A stretch of 64,000 nucleotides of DNA from Massilia eurypsychrophila (GCF_002760655.1 NZ_PDOC01000002.1:527564-591563), one strand, 5' to 3'; positions 39,901 through 48,101 are shown, counted from the stretch's first letter. Notes: generated by a model from the letters alone, not told the origin. Translations and numbers: made by a program.

Positions 39901-40049
39901 ATCTGATCAACATCGAACAGGTGCGCGTCTACCTTTGGAACGACAAGAACGGCGACGGCAGGGTAACCCACGCGGCGGCAGGCAGCGCGACCAACGAAGC
40001 CACGCTGGTGGTGACACTGATCGGCAACCCCGATCCCCTCTTCGGCTGA
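36903..40049 (+). CDS. Large modular repeat protein with degenerate RTX-like motifs
   Basis: 1048 residues built almost wholly from about six modules of 160-190 residues. Each module has an opening FDVADLS or DLSAxTxALM segment, then a degenerate RTX-like run such as GGGNDRITGSAYGDYI, GGSGDDIITGTAYADHI or GAGDDTIVGSAYQDNI with a GxGxNHVDGG coda. A segment of the form SGYxxKVxxGxxTDYxKNIE follows. The RTX runs fall near 37121, 37632, 38113, 38622, 39108 and 39672. No N-terminal signal peptide is seen, which would fit type I secretion, but no ABC/MFP partner is nearby. The ATG at 36903 is chosen for a GAGG 9 nt upstream; in-frame ATGs at 36846 and 36885 are alternatives. Calcium binding and surface or secreted location are inferences. 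Confidence 0.75.
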   Translation: MSNTTSSVTVTEILSHPSVPAKTAWGGVLADQPYFATVMGSAAAETFDVADLSARTQALMGAHKRGVTVDMGGGNDRITGSAYGDYIIAGPGINHIDGGANGGSTPSGGEPQDVLQITVASSAAANAVQVLALPGSADAADISAALAGYRYKVVAPGETDYIKGIERVAIVNTESGSPSIVREIFLTARVQEIDAPYHGAYRQIAWVNGTEGADGIDLASGSTLLPASLADRMASGKQGALIFGGSGDDIITGTAYADHIRNGEGNARIDGGAHNAAPGLFVGKDIFEITVPTQADLDAIVVSASDDPLYTWMVTYGAGSTQKDYLRNVEGINAFAATGGNGRWIALAMDVHEVSGPDLGNFTHLVWAPGTTQDDSFDAAVDISAATQALMATYGRGAHVRTYAGNDTITGSAYGDEIDAGEGINHVDGGANGGLRPSGEKAEDVLRIRVADRAAIDAVQVVVLNPNAGSAQDRAEFNSGYTHKVVSGGATDYIRNIERIIIQDDHASSRDVWLAVTVHEADLAAPDFANYPYIAWIDGTDGADAINLASGSLLSAELAAQMATDNAGIAVEGGAGDDVVTGSAFSDRIDGGAGTNYVDGGANGAPLPDVLAAHAASKADFDAATVIELSSASAGADLAAFNSGYLFKLVNGTTQVDYFKNIEEVRIDYWTDANANGQFDTGEHGIRSITMTVAISGSRITGTSFGDTFVAATDLSADTLALMASTDSGISANMGAGDDTIVGSAYQDNINAGTGTNHVDGGDQGVWNGGTPRDNLAVTPLSQADFDALAVTELSSASTAADLAAFNSGYTFKVTSGAAETDYLKNVESVTAQFWNDVNGNGRRDSGETRSKLVSLTVGIFEERADPANPGYLIDGGPIAEVSKLAHVTGTPFADTFDAGADLTATGRALMDSALIGMYIDTGAGNDIIKTSAYADQIIAGTGVNHIDGGAGVDTLDVYVTSQAAALAVQTLSAASTGADAAAFAAGYLYKLDAGAEADYLINIEQVRVYLWNDKNGDGRVTHAAAGSATNEATLVVTLIGNPDPLFG

Positions 40050-40067
40050 TCGGCAAAAGGGTTCGCT

Positions 40068-41066
40068 TCACGCAGAATCCTGCTGGTCGGCCGCGTAGCG
40101 CAGCCCGATCTGGCCGCGGATCGTATCGAGCACGCCCATCAGCGCCAGCGTTTCGCCATGCGGCATGATGTCGCTTTCGGTCAGGCCGGCGCGCCAGCAG
40201 CGCTGTGCCTCGATCGCTTCGTGCGCATAGCCATTGCCGATGAACGGCGTCGACACCGTGCGCAGCAAGCCGTCGGCCAGCGCAACCGTGACTGTTTTAG
40301 CGCGGTGGAACATGGTGTCGATCCGGATGTGACCGAGTTCGCCCGATACCGTCAGCTCCACCGGCGTACGTGCGCGCAGCGAACAGCTGCAGGCCGAGAT
40401 GCCGCCGCCGGCGTGCTTGAGCGTGAAGGCGGTCTGCAGGTCGACGCCGGTAGCGCCGATCTGGGCCTGCGCCTGCACCGACTCGATCGGGCCCAGCAGC
40501 GCCGACGCGATCGACAGCGGATAGATGCCGAGATCGAGCAGCGCGCCGCCGCCTAGCGCATGATTGAGCACGCGGTGCTCGGGACGCACGCCGGCGGCAA
40601 AACCAAAATCGGCCGACAGGTGGCTGACAGCGCCGATTTCGCCGGACGCGATGATGCGCCGCACCTCGGCCAGCGCCGGCATGAAGCGCGTCCACATCGC
40701 CTCCATCAAGAACAGCTTCTTGGCGCGCGCCAGCGCCACGACCTGCTCGGCCTCGCGCCGATTGATGGTGAACGGTTTTTCGCACAGCACGCCCTTGCCG
40801 GCTTCGAGCGCCATGCGCGCGTTCTCGGCATGCAGCGTGTGCGGCGTGGCGATGTAGACCAGGTCGACGTCGCCGGCGTCGGCCAGCTCCTGGTAGGAGC
40901 CGTAGCTGGCGCCGGCGCCGAATTCGGCGCCGAACGCCTCGGCGGTGGCGAAGCTGCGCGAGCCGACGGCCGCCAGCACCGCGCCCGGCGTGTCTTGCAG
41001 GCCGGCGGCGAATGCCCGCGCGATCTTGCCTGTTCCCAGAATCCCCCAACGAACCATGTCGCTCAT
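40068..41066 (-). CDS. Gfo/Idh/MocA-family oxidoreductase
   Basis: 332 residues. The N-terminal Rossmann domain has WGILGTGKIARAFAAGLQ, followed by VDLVYIATPHTLHAENARMA and the catalytic-lysine motif GVLCEKPFTINRREAEQVV typical of the family. The C-terminal alpha/beta domain contains GGGALLDLGIYPLSIASALL. Members act on sugars, inositols or trans-dihydrodiols with NAD(P)H. The match to the dihydrodiol dehydrogenase-like branch is plausible but not proven. GAGGAGA precedes the ATG. It lies 9 bp after the DUF3025 gene. Confidence 0.88.
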   Translation of the reverse strand: MSDMVRWGILGTGKIARAFAAGLQDTPGAVLAAVGSRSFATAEAFGAEFGAGASYGSYQELADAGDVDLVYIATPHTLHAENARMALEAGKGVLCEKPFTINRREAEQVVALARAKKLFLMEAMWTRFMPALAEVRRIIASGEIGAVSHLSADFGFAAGVRPEHRVLNHALGGGALLDLGIYPLSIASALLGPIESVQAQAQIGATGVDLQTAFTLKHAGGGISACSCSLRARTPVELTVSGELGHIRIDTMFHRAKTVTVALADGLLRTVSTPFIGNGYAHEAIEAQRCWRAGLTESDIMPHGETLALMGVLDTIRGQIGLRYAADQQDSA

Positions 41067-41075
41067 GATGTCTCC

Positions 41076-41861
41076 TCAGGCCCGGCGGGGCCGAAATACG
41101 CTCGTGTCGGCGTAGAACGCCGCGTCCTGACCATCGCACCATCCCGGTACCCCCAGCACCTGCAGCGGCGTGAAGCGGGCGGTGTGCATCTCGCCGGCCG
41201 CCAGGTCGGCCGCCACCTGCTCGTCGATCCAGCCACGCTGCGCATCGGCCGGCAGCGCGAAAAAGTCGTCGCCGGCCCACACCACCCACGTATGCGCGGT
41301 AATCGCCTTGCGCGGCACGACCAGCTTTTCCATCAGCGCGTGGCCAAACAGCCAGACCTGGGCGTCGCGTCCGAATGCGGCGCGCTGGTCGAACAGCGCC
41401 GCGTGCCAGTGGTGGGCGCGCAGCGCCTCGACCAGCGCGCGTCCCACGCTTGAATCGCGCACCACCAGCAAGGCGCAGTTCTCGTCAAAGATGGTGGCGC
41501 CGTCGCGCGCCGGCCCGCGCGACTTGCCCACGCCGGCCTGCGCGATCTGCGCCGCCTGCAAGGCGTTCAGCTGGCGCTTGATGCGCGGGAAGGTGAGCCA
41601 CACCAGGCCATTGAAGAAATCGTGCAGGTTCTCGCGCGTGGGCACGCAGCCGGTGGCGCCGATGAATTCCTCGTAGGCGCTCGCTTCCGGCAGCCTGTCC
41701 TGGGCGACAAAGCGCATCGGCCGCCCGCTGGCGTTGTGCAGCCCGAGCGCACTAGCGCCAGCATTGAACGCTGCCAGCAAATCGCCATCGAAGCTGAGCC
41801 GCTCGAACGCGGGTCGCACCGAGTCGTACCAGGGGCGGGTCCAGTCGATCTCGGGCAGCAT
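41076..41861 (-). CDS. DUF3025 family protein
   Basis: 261 residues, soluble. It contains PMRFVAQDRLPEASAYEEFI, NLHDFFNGLVWLTFPRIKRQ and GRDAQVWLFGHALMEKLVVP with HTWVVWAG, the blocks by which DUF3025 is recognised in betaproteobacteria. The function is unknown. It starts 8 bp after the pyrC stop codon, so it is in the pyrC transcript. The ATG at 41861 fits the family N-terminus (MLPEIDWTRPWYDSVRPAFE); the frame is open upstream into pyrC without similarity. Confidence 0.82.
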   Translation of the reverse strand: MLPEIDWTRPWYDSVRPAFERLSFDGDLLAAFNAGASALGLHNASGRPMRFVAQDRLPEASAYEEFIGATGCVPTRENLHDFFNGLVWLTFPRIKRQLNALQAAQIAQAGVGKSRGPARDGATIFDENCALLVVRDSSVGRALVEALRAHHWHAALFDQRAAFGRDAQVWLFGHALMEKLVVPRKAITAHTWVVWAGDDFFALPADAQRGWIDEQVAADLAAGEMHTARFTPLQVLGVPGWCDGQDAAFYADTSVFRPRRA

Positions 41862-41869
41862 GCGCGTTG

Positions 41870-42919
41870 TTACAGCATTTTCCAGTTGATCTGCTCGCCG
41901 GCGTTGAGCGGCACCAGCGCACCCTCCGCCAGCGCGACGGTGGCCGGCAGCGTCCATGTCTCGCGCGCCAGCGTGACGGTGCCTTCGTTGCGCGGCAGTT
42001 CGTAGAAATCCGGGCCGTGGAAGCTGGCGAACGCTTCCAGCTTGTCGAGCGCGCCGGCTCGCTCGAACGCTTCAGCGTACATCTCCATCGCGTGCAGCGC
42101 GGTGTAGCAGCCGGCGCAGCCGCAGGCCGCTTCCTTGGCGCCGATGGCGTGCGGCGCCGAGTCGGTGCCGAGGAAGAAGCGCTCGTCGCCGCTGGTGGCG
42201 GCCGTCATCAGGGCCAGGCGGTGTTCTTCACGCTTGAGCACCGGCAGGCAGTAAAAGTGCGGCCGGATGCCGCCCTTGAAGATCTCGTTGCGGTTGTAGA
42301 GCAGGTGGTGGGCGGTGATGGTGGCGGCGATCGGCCCTTCCGCTTCGGCCACGTACTGGGCCGCGTCCTTGGTGGTGATGTGCTCGAACACGATCTTCAG
42401 CGCCGGCATGTCGCGCCGCAGCGGGCGCATGACGCGCTCGATGAAGACCGCTTCACGGTCGAACAGGTCGATGTCCTGGTCGGTCACTTCGCCGTGCACG
42501 AGGAACGGCATGCCAACTTCCTGCATCACCTCGAGCGTCTTGTAGCAGCGCGTCAGGTCCGTCACGCCGGCGTCGGAGTTGGTGGTCGCGCCGGCCGGGT
42601 ACAGCTTGACCGCGTGCACAAAGCCGCTGTCCTGCGCGCGGCGGATCTCGTCCGGGTCGGTATTGTCGGTCAGGTACAGCGTCATCAACGGCTCGAAACT
42701 CATGCCGGCCGGCAGCGCCGCCAGGATGCGCTCGCGGTAGGCCGCGGCCATCGCGGTGGTGGTGACCGGCGGCTTCAGGTTCGGCATCACGATGGCGCGG
42801 GCGAACTGGCGCGCGCTGTGCGGCAGCACGCTGGCCATCGCAGCGCCGTCGCGCAGGTGCAGGTGCCAGTCGTCCGGGCGGGTGATGGTCAGGGTGTGGG
42901 GGGTATCGATGAGGGACAT
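41870..42919 (-). CDS. pyrC: Dihydroorotase
   Basis: 349 residues, the class-II (PyrC) amidohydrolase that cyclises carbamoyl aspartate to dihydroorotate in pyrimidine synthesis. Metal ligands start with [12 protein letters not shown], the carboxylated Lys is in [17 protein letters not shown], and later His ligands are in FLVHGEVTD and FEHITT. The C-terminal LGTDSAPHA contains the catalytic Asp. It is the first gene of a three-gene minus-strand operon with the DUF3025 gene and the oxidoreductase gene. Confidence 0.96.
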   Translation of the reverse strand: MSLIDTPHTLTITRPDDWHLHLRDGAAMASVLPHSARQFARAIVMPNLKPPVTTTAMAAAYRERILAALPAGMSFEPLMTLYLTDNTDPDEIRRAQDSGFVHAVKLYPAGATTNSDAGVTDLTRCYKTLEVMQEVGMPFLVHGEVTDQDIDLFDREAVFIERVMRPLRRDMPALKIVFEHITTKDAAQYVAEAEGPIAATITAHHLLYNRNEIFKGGIRPHFYCLPVLKREEHRLALMTAATSGDERFFLGTDSAPHAIGAKEAACGCAGCYTALHAMEMYAEAFERAGALDKLEAFASFHGPDFYELPRNEGTVTLARETWTLPATVALAEGALVPLNAGEQINWKML

Positions 42920-43041
42920 GGCGGCTTTCGGGGAACGATTGGCGTTATTTTACCCGTTGCCACGGGTGCTAGGCACTTGTGCGCGGCGTTTGACAGCCCG
43001 ATAGTGGAACCGTAGGTTAAAACCTGGACACGGAGGGCGAA

Positions 43042-43221
43042 ATGATGCGAATTGCCGCCGGCGAAGCAGTTAGCAAGCTCGACGATTTGATAGATCAAAC
43101 ACAGATCGAAAGCCATAAATCGCAACCAGAGTCTATCGCGCGTGGCCTGGCGTCCCGCAACGCGGCGAGGATCACCGGAGAGTATTTCGATTCTGACGAA
43201 CTGCTCGCTGAACTGATGTAA
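43042..43221 (+). CDS. Possible small protein, unknown
   Basis: A 59-codon frame in the otherwise empty 418-bp gap between pyrC and the ABC ATPase gene. It has GGAGGGCGA just before the ATG pair, a good ribosome site. The product starts MMRIAAGEAVSKLDDLIDQT and ends ARITGEYFDSDELLAELM. It is hydrophilic and amphipathic, in the style of small antitoxins, but I cannot assign a family. The same frame stays open after the stop to 43344 (GAREYLRRLWREDDYQQRLR), hinting at a decayed longer gene. Confidence 0.4.
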   Translation: MMRIAAGEAVSKLDDLIDQTQIESHKSQPESIARGLASRNAARITGEYFDSDELLAELM

Positions 43222-43337
43222 TGCTAGCTGGTGCTGAAACCAGGACAAGCAAGTGACATCCTGTGTCCGCTACAACAAGGGGCGCGGGAGTACCTTCGGC
43301 GCCTGTGGCGCGAAGACGACTACCAGCAACGCCTCCG

Positions 43338-44063
43338 TCAGTGAATGATCCGCGCGAGGAATTCGCGCGCGCGCTCCGAGCGCGGCGCCACGAAGAACTC
43401 TTCTTTCGGGCTGTCTTCGACGATCTTGCCGTGATCCATGAAGACGATGCGGTCGGCCACCTTGCGCGCAAAGCCCATCTCGTGCGTCACCACCATCATC
43501 GTCATGCCGTCCTGCGCCAGGCCGACCATCACGTCGAGCACTTCGTTGATCATCTCCGGGTCGAGCGCGGAGGTCGGCTCGTCGAACAGCATGGCGATCG
43601 GATCCATCGCCAGCGCCCGCGCGATCGCCACCCGCTGCTGCTGGCCGCCCGACAGCTGGTTGGGGAACTTGTCCTGCTGCGCCAGCAGGCCCACGCGGTC
43701 GAGGTATTTCAGGCCCTTTTCGGTCGCCTCCTCGTCACTGCGCTTGAGCACCTTGACCTGGCCGAGCGTCAGGTTCTGGCGCACCGTCAGGTGCGGGAAC
43801 AGCTCGAAGTTCTGGAACACCATGCCGATGCGCGCGCGCAGCGCCGACAGCTTGGTGCGCGGGTCGCCCACCGCTATGCCGTCGACGGTGATGTCGCCCT
43901 GCTGGAACGGTTCGAGCCCGTTGACGGTCTTGATCAGGGTCGACTTGCCGGAGCCGGACGGACCGCAAATGACGACCACGTCGCCCTTGTCGACACGGGT
44001 GCTGCAGCTATCGAGCACCTGGAAAGTCCCATACCACTTGCTGACGTTATTTAGTTCAATCAT
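43338..44063 (-). CDS. Polar amino-acid ABC transporter ATP-binding protein
   Basis: 241 residues, GltL/GlnQ type. Walker A GPSGSGKST (34-42), the Q-loop in IGMVFQNFELFPHLTVRQNL, signature LSGGQQQRVAIARAL, Walker B AMLFDEPTSALDP and the H-loop VVTHEMGFARKVAD are all present and intact. It would energise uptake of glutamate, aspartate or another polar amino acid. No permease or binding-protein gene lies within the window on either side, so it is an orphan and must work with components encoded elsewhere. Confidence 0.92.
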   Translation of the reverse strand: MIELNNVSKWYGTFQVLDSCSTRVDKGDVVVICGPSGSGKSTLIKTVNGLEPFQQGDITVDGIAVGDPRTKLSALRARIGMVFQNFELFPHLTVRQNLTLGQVKVLKRSDEEATEKGLKYLDRVGLLAQQDKFPNQLSGGQQQRVAIARALAMDPIAMLFDEPTSALDPEMINEVLDVMVGLAQDGMTMMVVTHEMGFARKVADRIVFMDHGKIVEDSPKEEFFVAPRSERAREFLARIIH

Positions 44064-44264
44064 GTTGTCCGTTGTAGGATGGCCTAAGCGAGCTTGACAG
44101 TAGCCGGAATGCTTAGGATACTGCGGAACTTGCCAATACCATCAGCAAGTACGGCCGACTCGCTCAAAAATTACCTCCATTTTGCCCGAGAACGCAAAGC
44201 GACAGCATTTAATCTCCAGTCACTTCGCCAGCACGGATCGACTCTCTCACAGGACCAGCCGCAT

Positions 44265-45530
44265 ATGAACAATCGAAATCGCCTGACCGCCTACATTCTT
44301 GCCGGCCTGGTGCTGGGAATCGTGGTGGGCTACATCGCCAACGGCAGCCTGGCCAATCCGACCGGTTTTTCAGACGCCATGTCGCTCATCACCACGCTGT
44401 TCCTGCGCCTGATTAAGATGATCATCGCGCCGCTGGTGTTCTCCACCCTGGTGGTTGGCATCGCGCGCATGGGCGATACGCGCGAAGTGGGCCGCATCGG
44501 CATCAAGGCGCTTGGCTGGTTCGTCATCGCGTCGGTCATCTCGCTGTCGCTCGGCCTGATCCTGGTAAACCTGTTCCGTCCCGGCGACGCGCTGGCGATG
44601 TCGAACCTGGTGCCGGCCGCCGGCACCGCATCGGGCATCGCCACCAGCAGCCTGACGCTCAAGGAGTTCATCACCCACCTGGTGCCGGCGTCGATCGTCG
44701 ACGGCATGGCCAAGAACGAGATCCTGCAGATCGTGATCTTCTCGCTGTTCTTCGGCACCGCGGCCGCCGCCGTCGGCGAGCGCGCCAAGCCGCTGGTCGA
44801 CGCCATCGACGGCATCGCCCACATCATGCTGAAGGTGACCGGCTACGTCATGAACCTGGCGCCGATCGCCGTGTTCGCGGCCGTCTCCGGCATCATCGCC
44901 AAGAGCGGCCTCGGTGTCCTCAAGACCTACGGCGTGTTCATGGGCGAGTTCTACATCGGCATCGTCCTGCTGTGGATCATCCTGACCGCGATCGGTTTCC
45001 TGTTCCTCGGCCCGCGCATCATCCGCCTGCTGGTCGAACTGCGCGAGCCGACCTTGCTGGCGTTTTCCACCGCGTCGTCGGAAGCGGCGTTCCCGAAAAC
45101 GCTCGAAGGCCTCGAGCGCTTCGGCGTGCGCAACCGGATTGCCGCCTTCGTGCTGCCGATCGGTTACTCGTTCAACCTCGACGGCTCGATGATGTACTGC
45201 ACCTTCGCCGTCGTCTTCATCGCCCAGGCCTACGGCATTGAAATGTCGCTCGGCACCCAGATCACGATGATGCTGGTGCTGATGCTGACGTCGAAAGGCA
45301 TGGCCGGCGTGCCGCGCGCCTCGCTGGTGGTGATTGCCGCCACGCTCGCCCAATTCAATATCCCCGAAGCGGGCCTGCTGCTCCTGCTCGGCATCGACCA
45401 CTTCCTCGACATGGCGCGTTCGGCCACCAACGTCATCGGCAACGGCATCGCCACCGCGGTCGTCGCCAAGTGGGAAGGCGAACTGGCGCCGCCGGTCACG
45501 AAGGAGCTGGCCACCACCGAACTGCCGTAG
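44265..45530 (+). CDS. Dicarboxylate/amino acid:cation symporter (DAACS, GltP-like)
   Basis: 421 residues with eight membrane segments and two re-entrant loops. Marks are LFLRLIKMIIAPLVFSTLVV, the serine-rich hairpin FSTASSEAAFPKTLEGLERF and GYSFNLDGSMMYCTFAVVFI (NLDG metal site), then MLTSKGMAGVPRASLVVIA. The family takes up glutamate, aspartate or C4-dicarboxylates with Na+ or H+. The ATG at 44265 has AGGA 10 nt upstream; the frame is open upstream without similarity. It is divergent from the amino-acid ABC ATPase gene and ends at its own terminator. Confidence 0.92.
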   Translation: MNNRNRLTAYILAGLVLGIVVGYIANGSLANPTGFSDAMSLITTLFLRLIKMIIAPLVFSTLVVGIARMGDTREVGRIGIKALGWFVIASVISLSLGLILVNLFRPGDALAMSNLVPAAGTASGIATSSLTLKEFITHLVPASIVDGMAKNEILQIVIFSLFFGTAAAAVGERAKPLVDAIDGIAHIMLKVTGYVMNLAPIAVFAAVSGIIAKSGLGVLKTYGVFMGEFYIGIVLLWIILTAIGFLFLGPRIIRLLVELREPTLLAFSTASSEAAFPKTLEGLERFGVRNRIAAFVLPIGYSFNLDGSMMYCTFAVVFIAQAYGIEMSLGTQITMMLVLMLTSKGMAGVPRASLVVIAATLAQFNIPEAGLLLLLGIDHFLDMARSATNVIGNGIATAVVAKWEGELAPPVTKELATTELP

Positions 45531-45553
45531 CGGCAGGCGGGCGCCAACACAAG

Positions 45554-45584
45554 AAGGCTTTCCAGCAACGGAAGGCCTTTTTTT
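45554..45584 (+). terminator. Rho-independent terminator of the symporter gene
   Basis: AAGGCTTTCC - AGCAAC - GGAAGGCCTT (one mismatch) followed by a T-run, about 20 bp after the stop codon. Confidence 0.8.
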
Positions 45585-45664
45585 GCTTCATACCTGCGGG
45601 GTCAGTGCCGGCAATCGCACACGGCCCCTACCGTTTCACCTCAATTTTCTGCTGAAAGACGTCG

Positions 45665-46948
45665 ATGAAAACACTAACTTCGCTTGGGTTGTTGCTGGCA
45701 TTCGGAGGCGCCCAGGCGGCGCCGCAAACGGTCGACTGCGGCCGCCTGCTCGACGTCAAGGCCGGCGTCTGGCGCGAGCGCGTCAGCATCACGGTCGACA
45801 ACGGCGTGGTCAAGTCGATCGCGCCGATGTCCGCGGCAGCCGGCAATATCGACCTGTCCGCCTACTCCTGCCTGCCCGGCTTCATCGACATGCACGTCCA
45901 CCTGACGGGCGAAACGCGCAAGGAAGCCGAAGCGCTGCGCGCCGCCCTGACCCATAATCCGGCCGACACGGCGTACCGCTCGGTGCCCTACGCCGAGCGC
46001 ACCCTGAAGGCCGGCTTTACCACCGTGCGCGACCTCGGCGCCGGCGACATGCTCAACGTCGCGCTCAAGCAGGCCATCGCCAGCGGCGCCATTCCTGGTC
46101 CGCGCATGTTCACTTCCGGGAAGACGATCGCCACCACCGGCGGCCATGGCGACGGCAGCAACGGCCTGTCGACGACGTTCGGCCGCGCGGTGGGCGCCGA
46201 GGGTCCCGATCGCGGCGTGATCAACAGCGCCGAGCAGGGACGCCAGGCAGTACGGGCGCGCTACAAGGAAGGCGCGGACCTGATCAAGGTCACCGCCACC
46301 GGCGGCGTGCTTAGCCAGGCGCGCAACGGCCAGGACGCGCAGTTCACCGACGACGAGCTGCGCGCCATTGTCAGCACCGCCAAGGATTATGGCTTTCGCG
46401 TCGCCGCGCACGCGCACGGCGCCGAAGGCGTCAAGCGCGCGCTGCGCGCCGGCGTCGACTCGATCGAACACGGCACCCTGATGGACGATGAAGCCATCGC
46501 GCTGTTCAAGAAGCACGGCGCCTGGTACGTGCCGACCATCTCGGCGGGCCGCTATGTGGCCGACAAGGCGAAGGAAGACGGCTACTACTCGGCGCTGGTG
46601 CGGCCGAAGGCGGCCGCCATCGGACCGCTGATCCAGGCTACCCTCGGGCGCGCCCACAAGGCCGGCGTGAAGATCGCCTTCGGCACCGATGCCGGGGTTT
46701 TCCCGCATGGCGACAACGCCAGGGAGTTCGCCTACATGGTCGAAGCGGGCATGCCGCCGCTCGAAGCGATCCGCTCGGCCACGCTGTCCGCGGCCGCCCT
46801 GCTCGACCAGTCGTCCAATCTCGGCTCGGTGGAACCGGGCTTCGCCGCCGACATCGTTGCCGTCAGCGGCGATCCGCTGCGCGACATCAGCGTGCTGCAG
46901 CAGGTGAAGTTCGTCATGAAGGCCGGCGTCGTCTACAAACAACCGTAA
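45665..46948 (+). CDS. Secreted metal-dependent amidohydrolase (imidazolonepropionase/prolidase-like)
   Basis: 427 residues with signal peptide MKTLTSLGLLLAFGGAQA, so periplasmic. Amidohydrolase-superfamily metal ligands are HxH in GFIDMHVHLTGE, Lys in DLIKVTATGGVLS (carboxylated bridging type), His in VAAHAHGAEGVKRAL and IEHGTLMD, and Asp in FGTDAGVFPHGDN. The closest described relatives hydrolyse Xaa-Pro or Xaa-Arg/Lys dipeptides and related amides; the substrate here is not known. It is followed 26 bp later by an exported asparaginase, suggesting joint breakdown of amino-acid amides or peptides. Confidence 0.88.
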   Translation: MKTLTSLGLLLAFGGAQAAPQTVDCGRLLDVKAGVWRERVSITVDNGVVKSIAPMSAAAGNIDLSAYSCLPGFIDMHVHLTGETRKEAEALRAALTHNPADTAYRSVPYAERTLKAGFTTVRDLGAGDMLNVALKQAIASGAIPGPRMFTSGKTIATTGGHGDGSNGLSTTFGRAVGAEGPDRGVINSAEQGRQAVRARYKEGADLIKVTATGGVLSQARNGQDAQFTDDELRAIVSTAKDYGFRVAAHAHGAEGVKRALRAGVDSIEHGTLMDDEAIALFKKHGAWYVPTISAGRYVADKAKEDGYYSALVRPKAAAIGPLIQATLGRAHKAGVKIAFGTDAGVFPHGDNAREFAYMVEAGMPPLEAIRSATLSAAALLDQSSNLGSVEPGFAADIVAVSGDPLRDISVLQQVKFVMKAGVVYKQP

Positions 46949-46973
46949 TTAGTACTCAACCAGGAGGTTTCTC

Positions 46974-48059
46974 ATGATGCACCAATCAAAACGCCGCTCG
47001 ATGTTGGCGATTGCCGGATTTATGTTCGCCGCCGCCACGGCGGCCCAGGCGCAGGTCGCCGCGCCGCGGCTGGCCAACGTCACCATCCTCGCCACCGGCG
47101 GCACCATCGCCGGCACCGGCGCCACCAGCACCACCACGGTCGGCTACACCGCCGCCACCGTCGGCGTGCAGAACCTGATCAAGGCGGTGCCGGAGCTGGC
47201 CAAAGTGGCCAACGTCACCGGCGAACAGGTATTCCAGATCGCCAGCGAGAACATGAGCAACGAGCACTGGCTGGCACTGGCCAAGCGCGTCAACGCGCTG
47301 CTGGCGCAGCAGAATGTCGACGGCATCGTCATCACGCACGGCACCGACACGCTGGAAGAAACCGCCTACTTCCTGAACCTGGTGGTCAAGAGCAGGAAGC
47401 CCGTGGTGCTGGTGGGCGCGATGCGGCCGTCGACGGCGCTGTCGGCGGACGGTCCGATCAACCTGTTCAACTCGGTGCTGCTGGCAGCGAGCCCTGACGC
47501 CGTCGGCAAGGGCGTGCTGGTGGCGATGAACGACCAGATCCAGACCGCGCGCGAAGTCACCAAGACCAACACGTCGACGCTCGATTCGTTCCGCTCGCCG
47601 GAGCTGGGCATGATCGGCTACATCCAGGGCGGCAAGCCGTTCTTCTATCGCCAGTCGACGCGCAAGCACACGGTCGACAGCGAGTTCGATGTGAGCGCGC
47701 TGCAGTCGCTGCCGCAAGTAGACATCGTCTACGGCTACGCCAATGTCAGCCCGGTTGCGCTGGACGCGGTCGTGGCGGCAGGCGCCAAGGGCATCATTCA
47801 CGCAGGCGTCGGCAACGGCAGCCTGGCTGCCAAAGTGCTTCCTTCGCTGAAGTCGGCGCGCCAGAAAGGCGTGCTGGTGGTGCGTGCAAGCCGGGTCGGC
47901 CAGGGAATCCTCGCGCGCAACGGCGAGGCCAATGACGATGAACTCGACTTTGTCGTGGCCGATACGCTCAATGCGCAGAAGGCGCGCATCCTGCTGATGC
48001 TGGCGCTGACCAAGACCAGCAATAGCAAAGACATCCAGCGGATGTTCTACACCTACTAA
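46974..48059 (+). CDS. Type II (periplasmic) L-asparaginase
   Basis: 361 residues with a signal peptide (about 1-27, ending AAQAQ). Active-site signatures are TILATGGTIAGTG (first catalytic Thr, residue 44), GIVITHGTDTLEETAYFLNL (second Thr with Asp) and GAMRPSTALSADGPINLFNS. It hydrolyses asparagine, and often glutamine, to the acid plus ammonia. A strong AGGAGG ribosome site precedes the ATG. It is co-oriented with the amidohydrolase 26 bp upstream. An aspartate/glutamate-type symporter gene lies just before both, so products could be imported. Confidence 0.93.
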   Translation: MMHQSKRRSMLAIAGFMFAAATAAQAQVAAPRLANVTILATGGTIAGTGATSTTTVGYTAATVGVQNLIKAVPELAKVANVTGEQVFQIASENMSNEHWLALAKRVNALLAQQNVDGIVITHGTDTLEETAYFLNLVVKSRKPVVLVGAMRPSTALSADGPINLFNSVLLAASPDAVGKGVLVAMNDQIQTAREVTKTNTSTLDSFRSPELGMIGYIQGGKPFFYRQSTRKHTVDSEFDVSALQSLPQVDIVYGYANVSPVALDAVVAAGAKGIIHAGVGNGSLAAKVLPSLKSARQKGVLVVRASRVGQGILARNGEANDDELDFVVADTLNAQKARILLMLALTKTSNSKDIQRMFYTY

Positions 48060-48101
48060 GCCACACTCGTCGACCTCGCGCACACGCGGACGACGGCACT
48101 T

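Noticed and set aside
36903..40049. Classical RTX toxin or hemolysin
   Set aside because: Only single degenerate nonapeptide-like runs per module, no consecutive GGxGxDxUx arrays, no toxin domain and no type I secretion genes nearby.
43042..43344. Toxin-antitoxin pair
   Set aside because: The small frame looks antitoxin-like in size only. No recognisable antitoxin or toxin motif is seen, and the second piece is short and overlaps the ABC ATPase gene.
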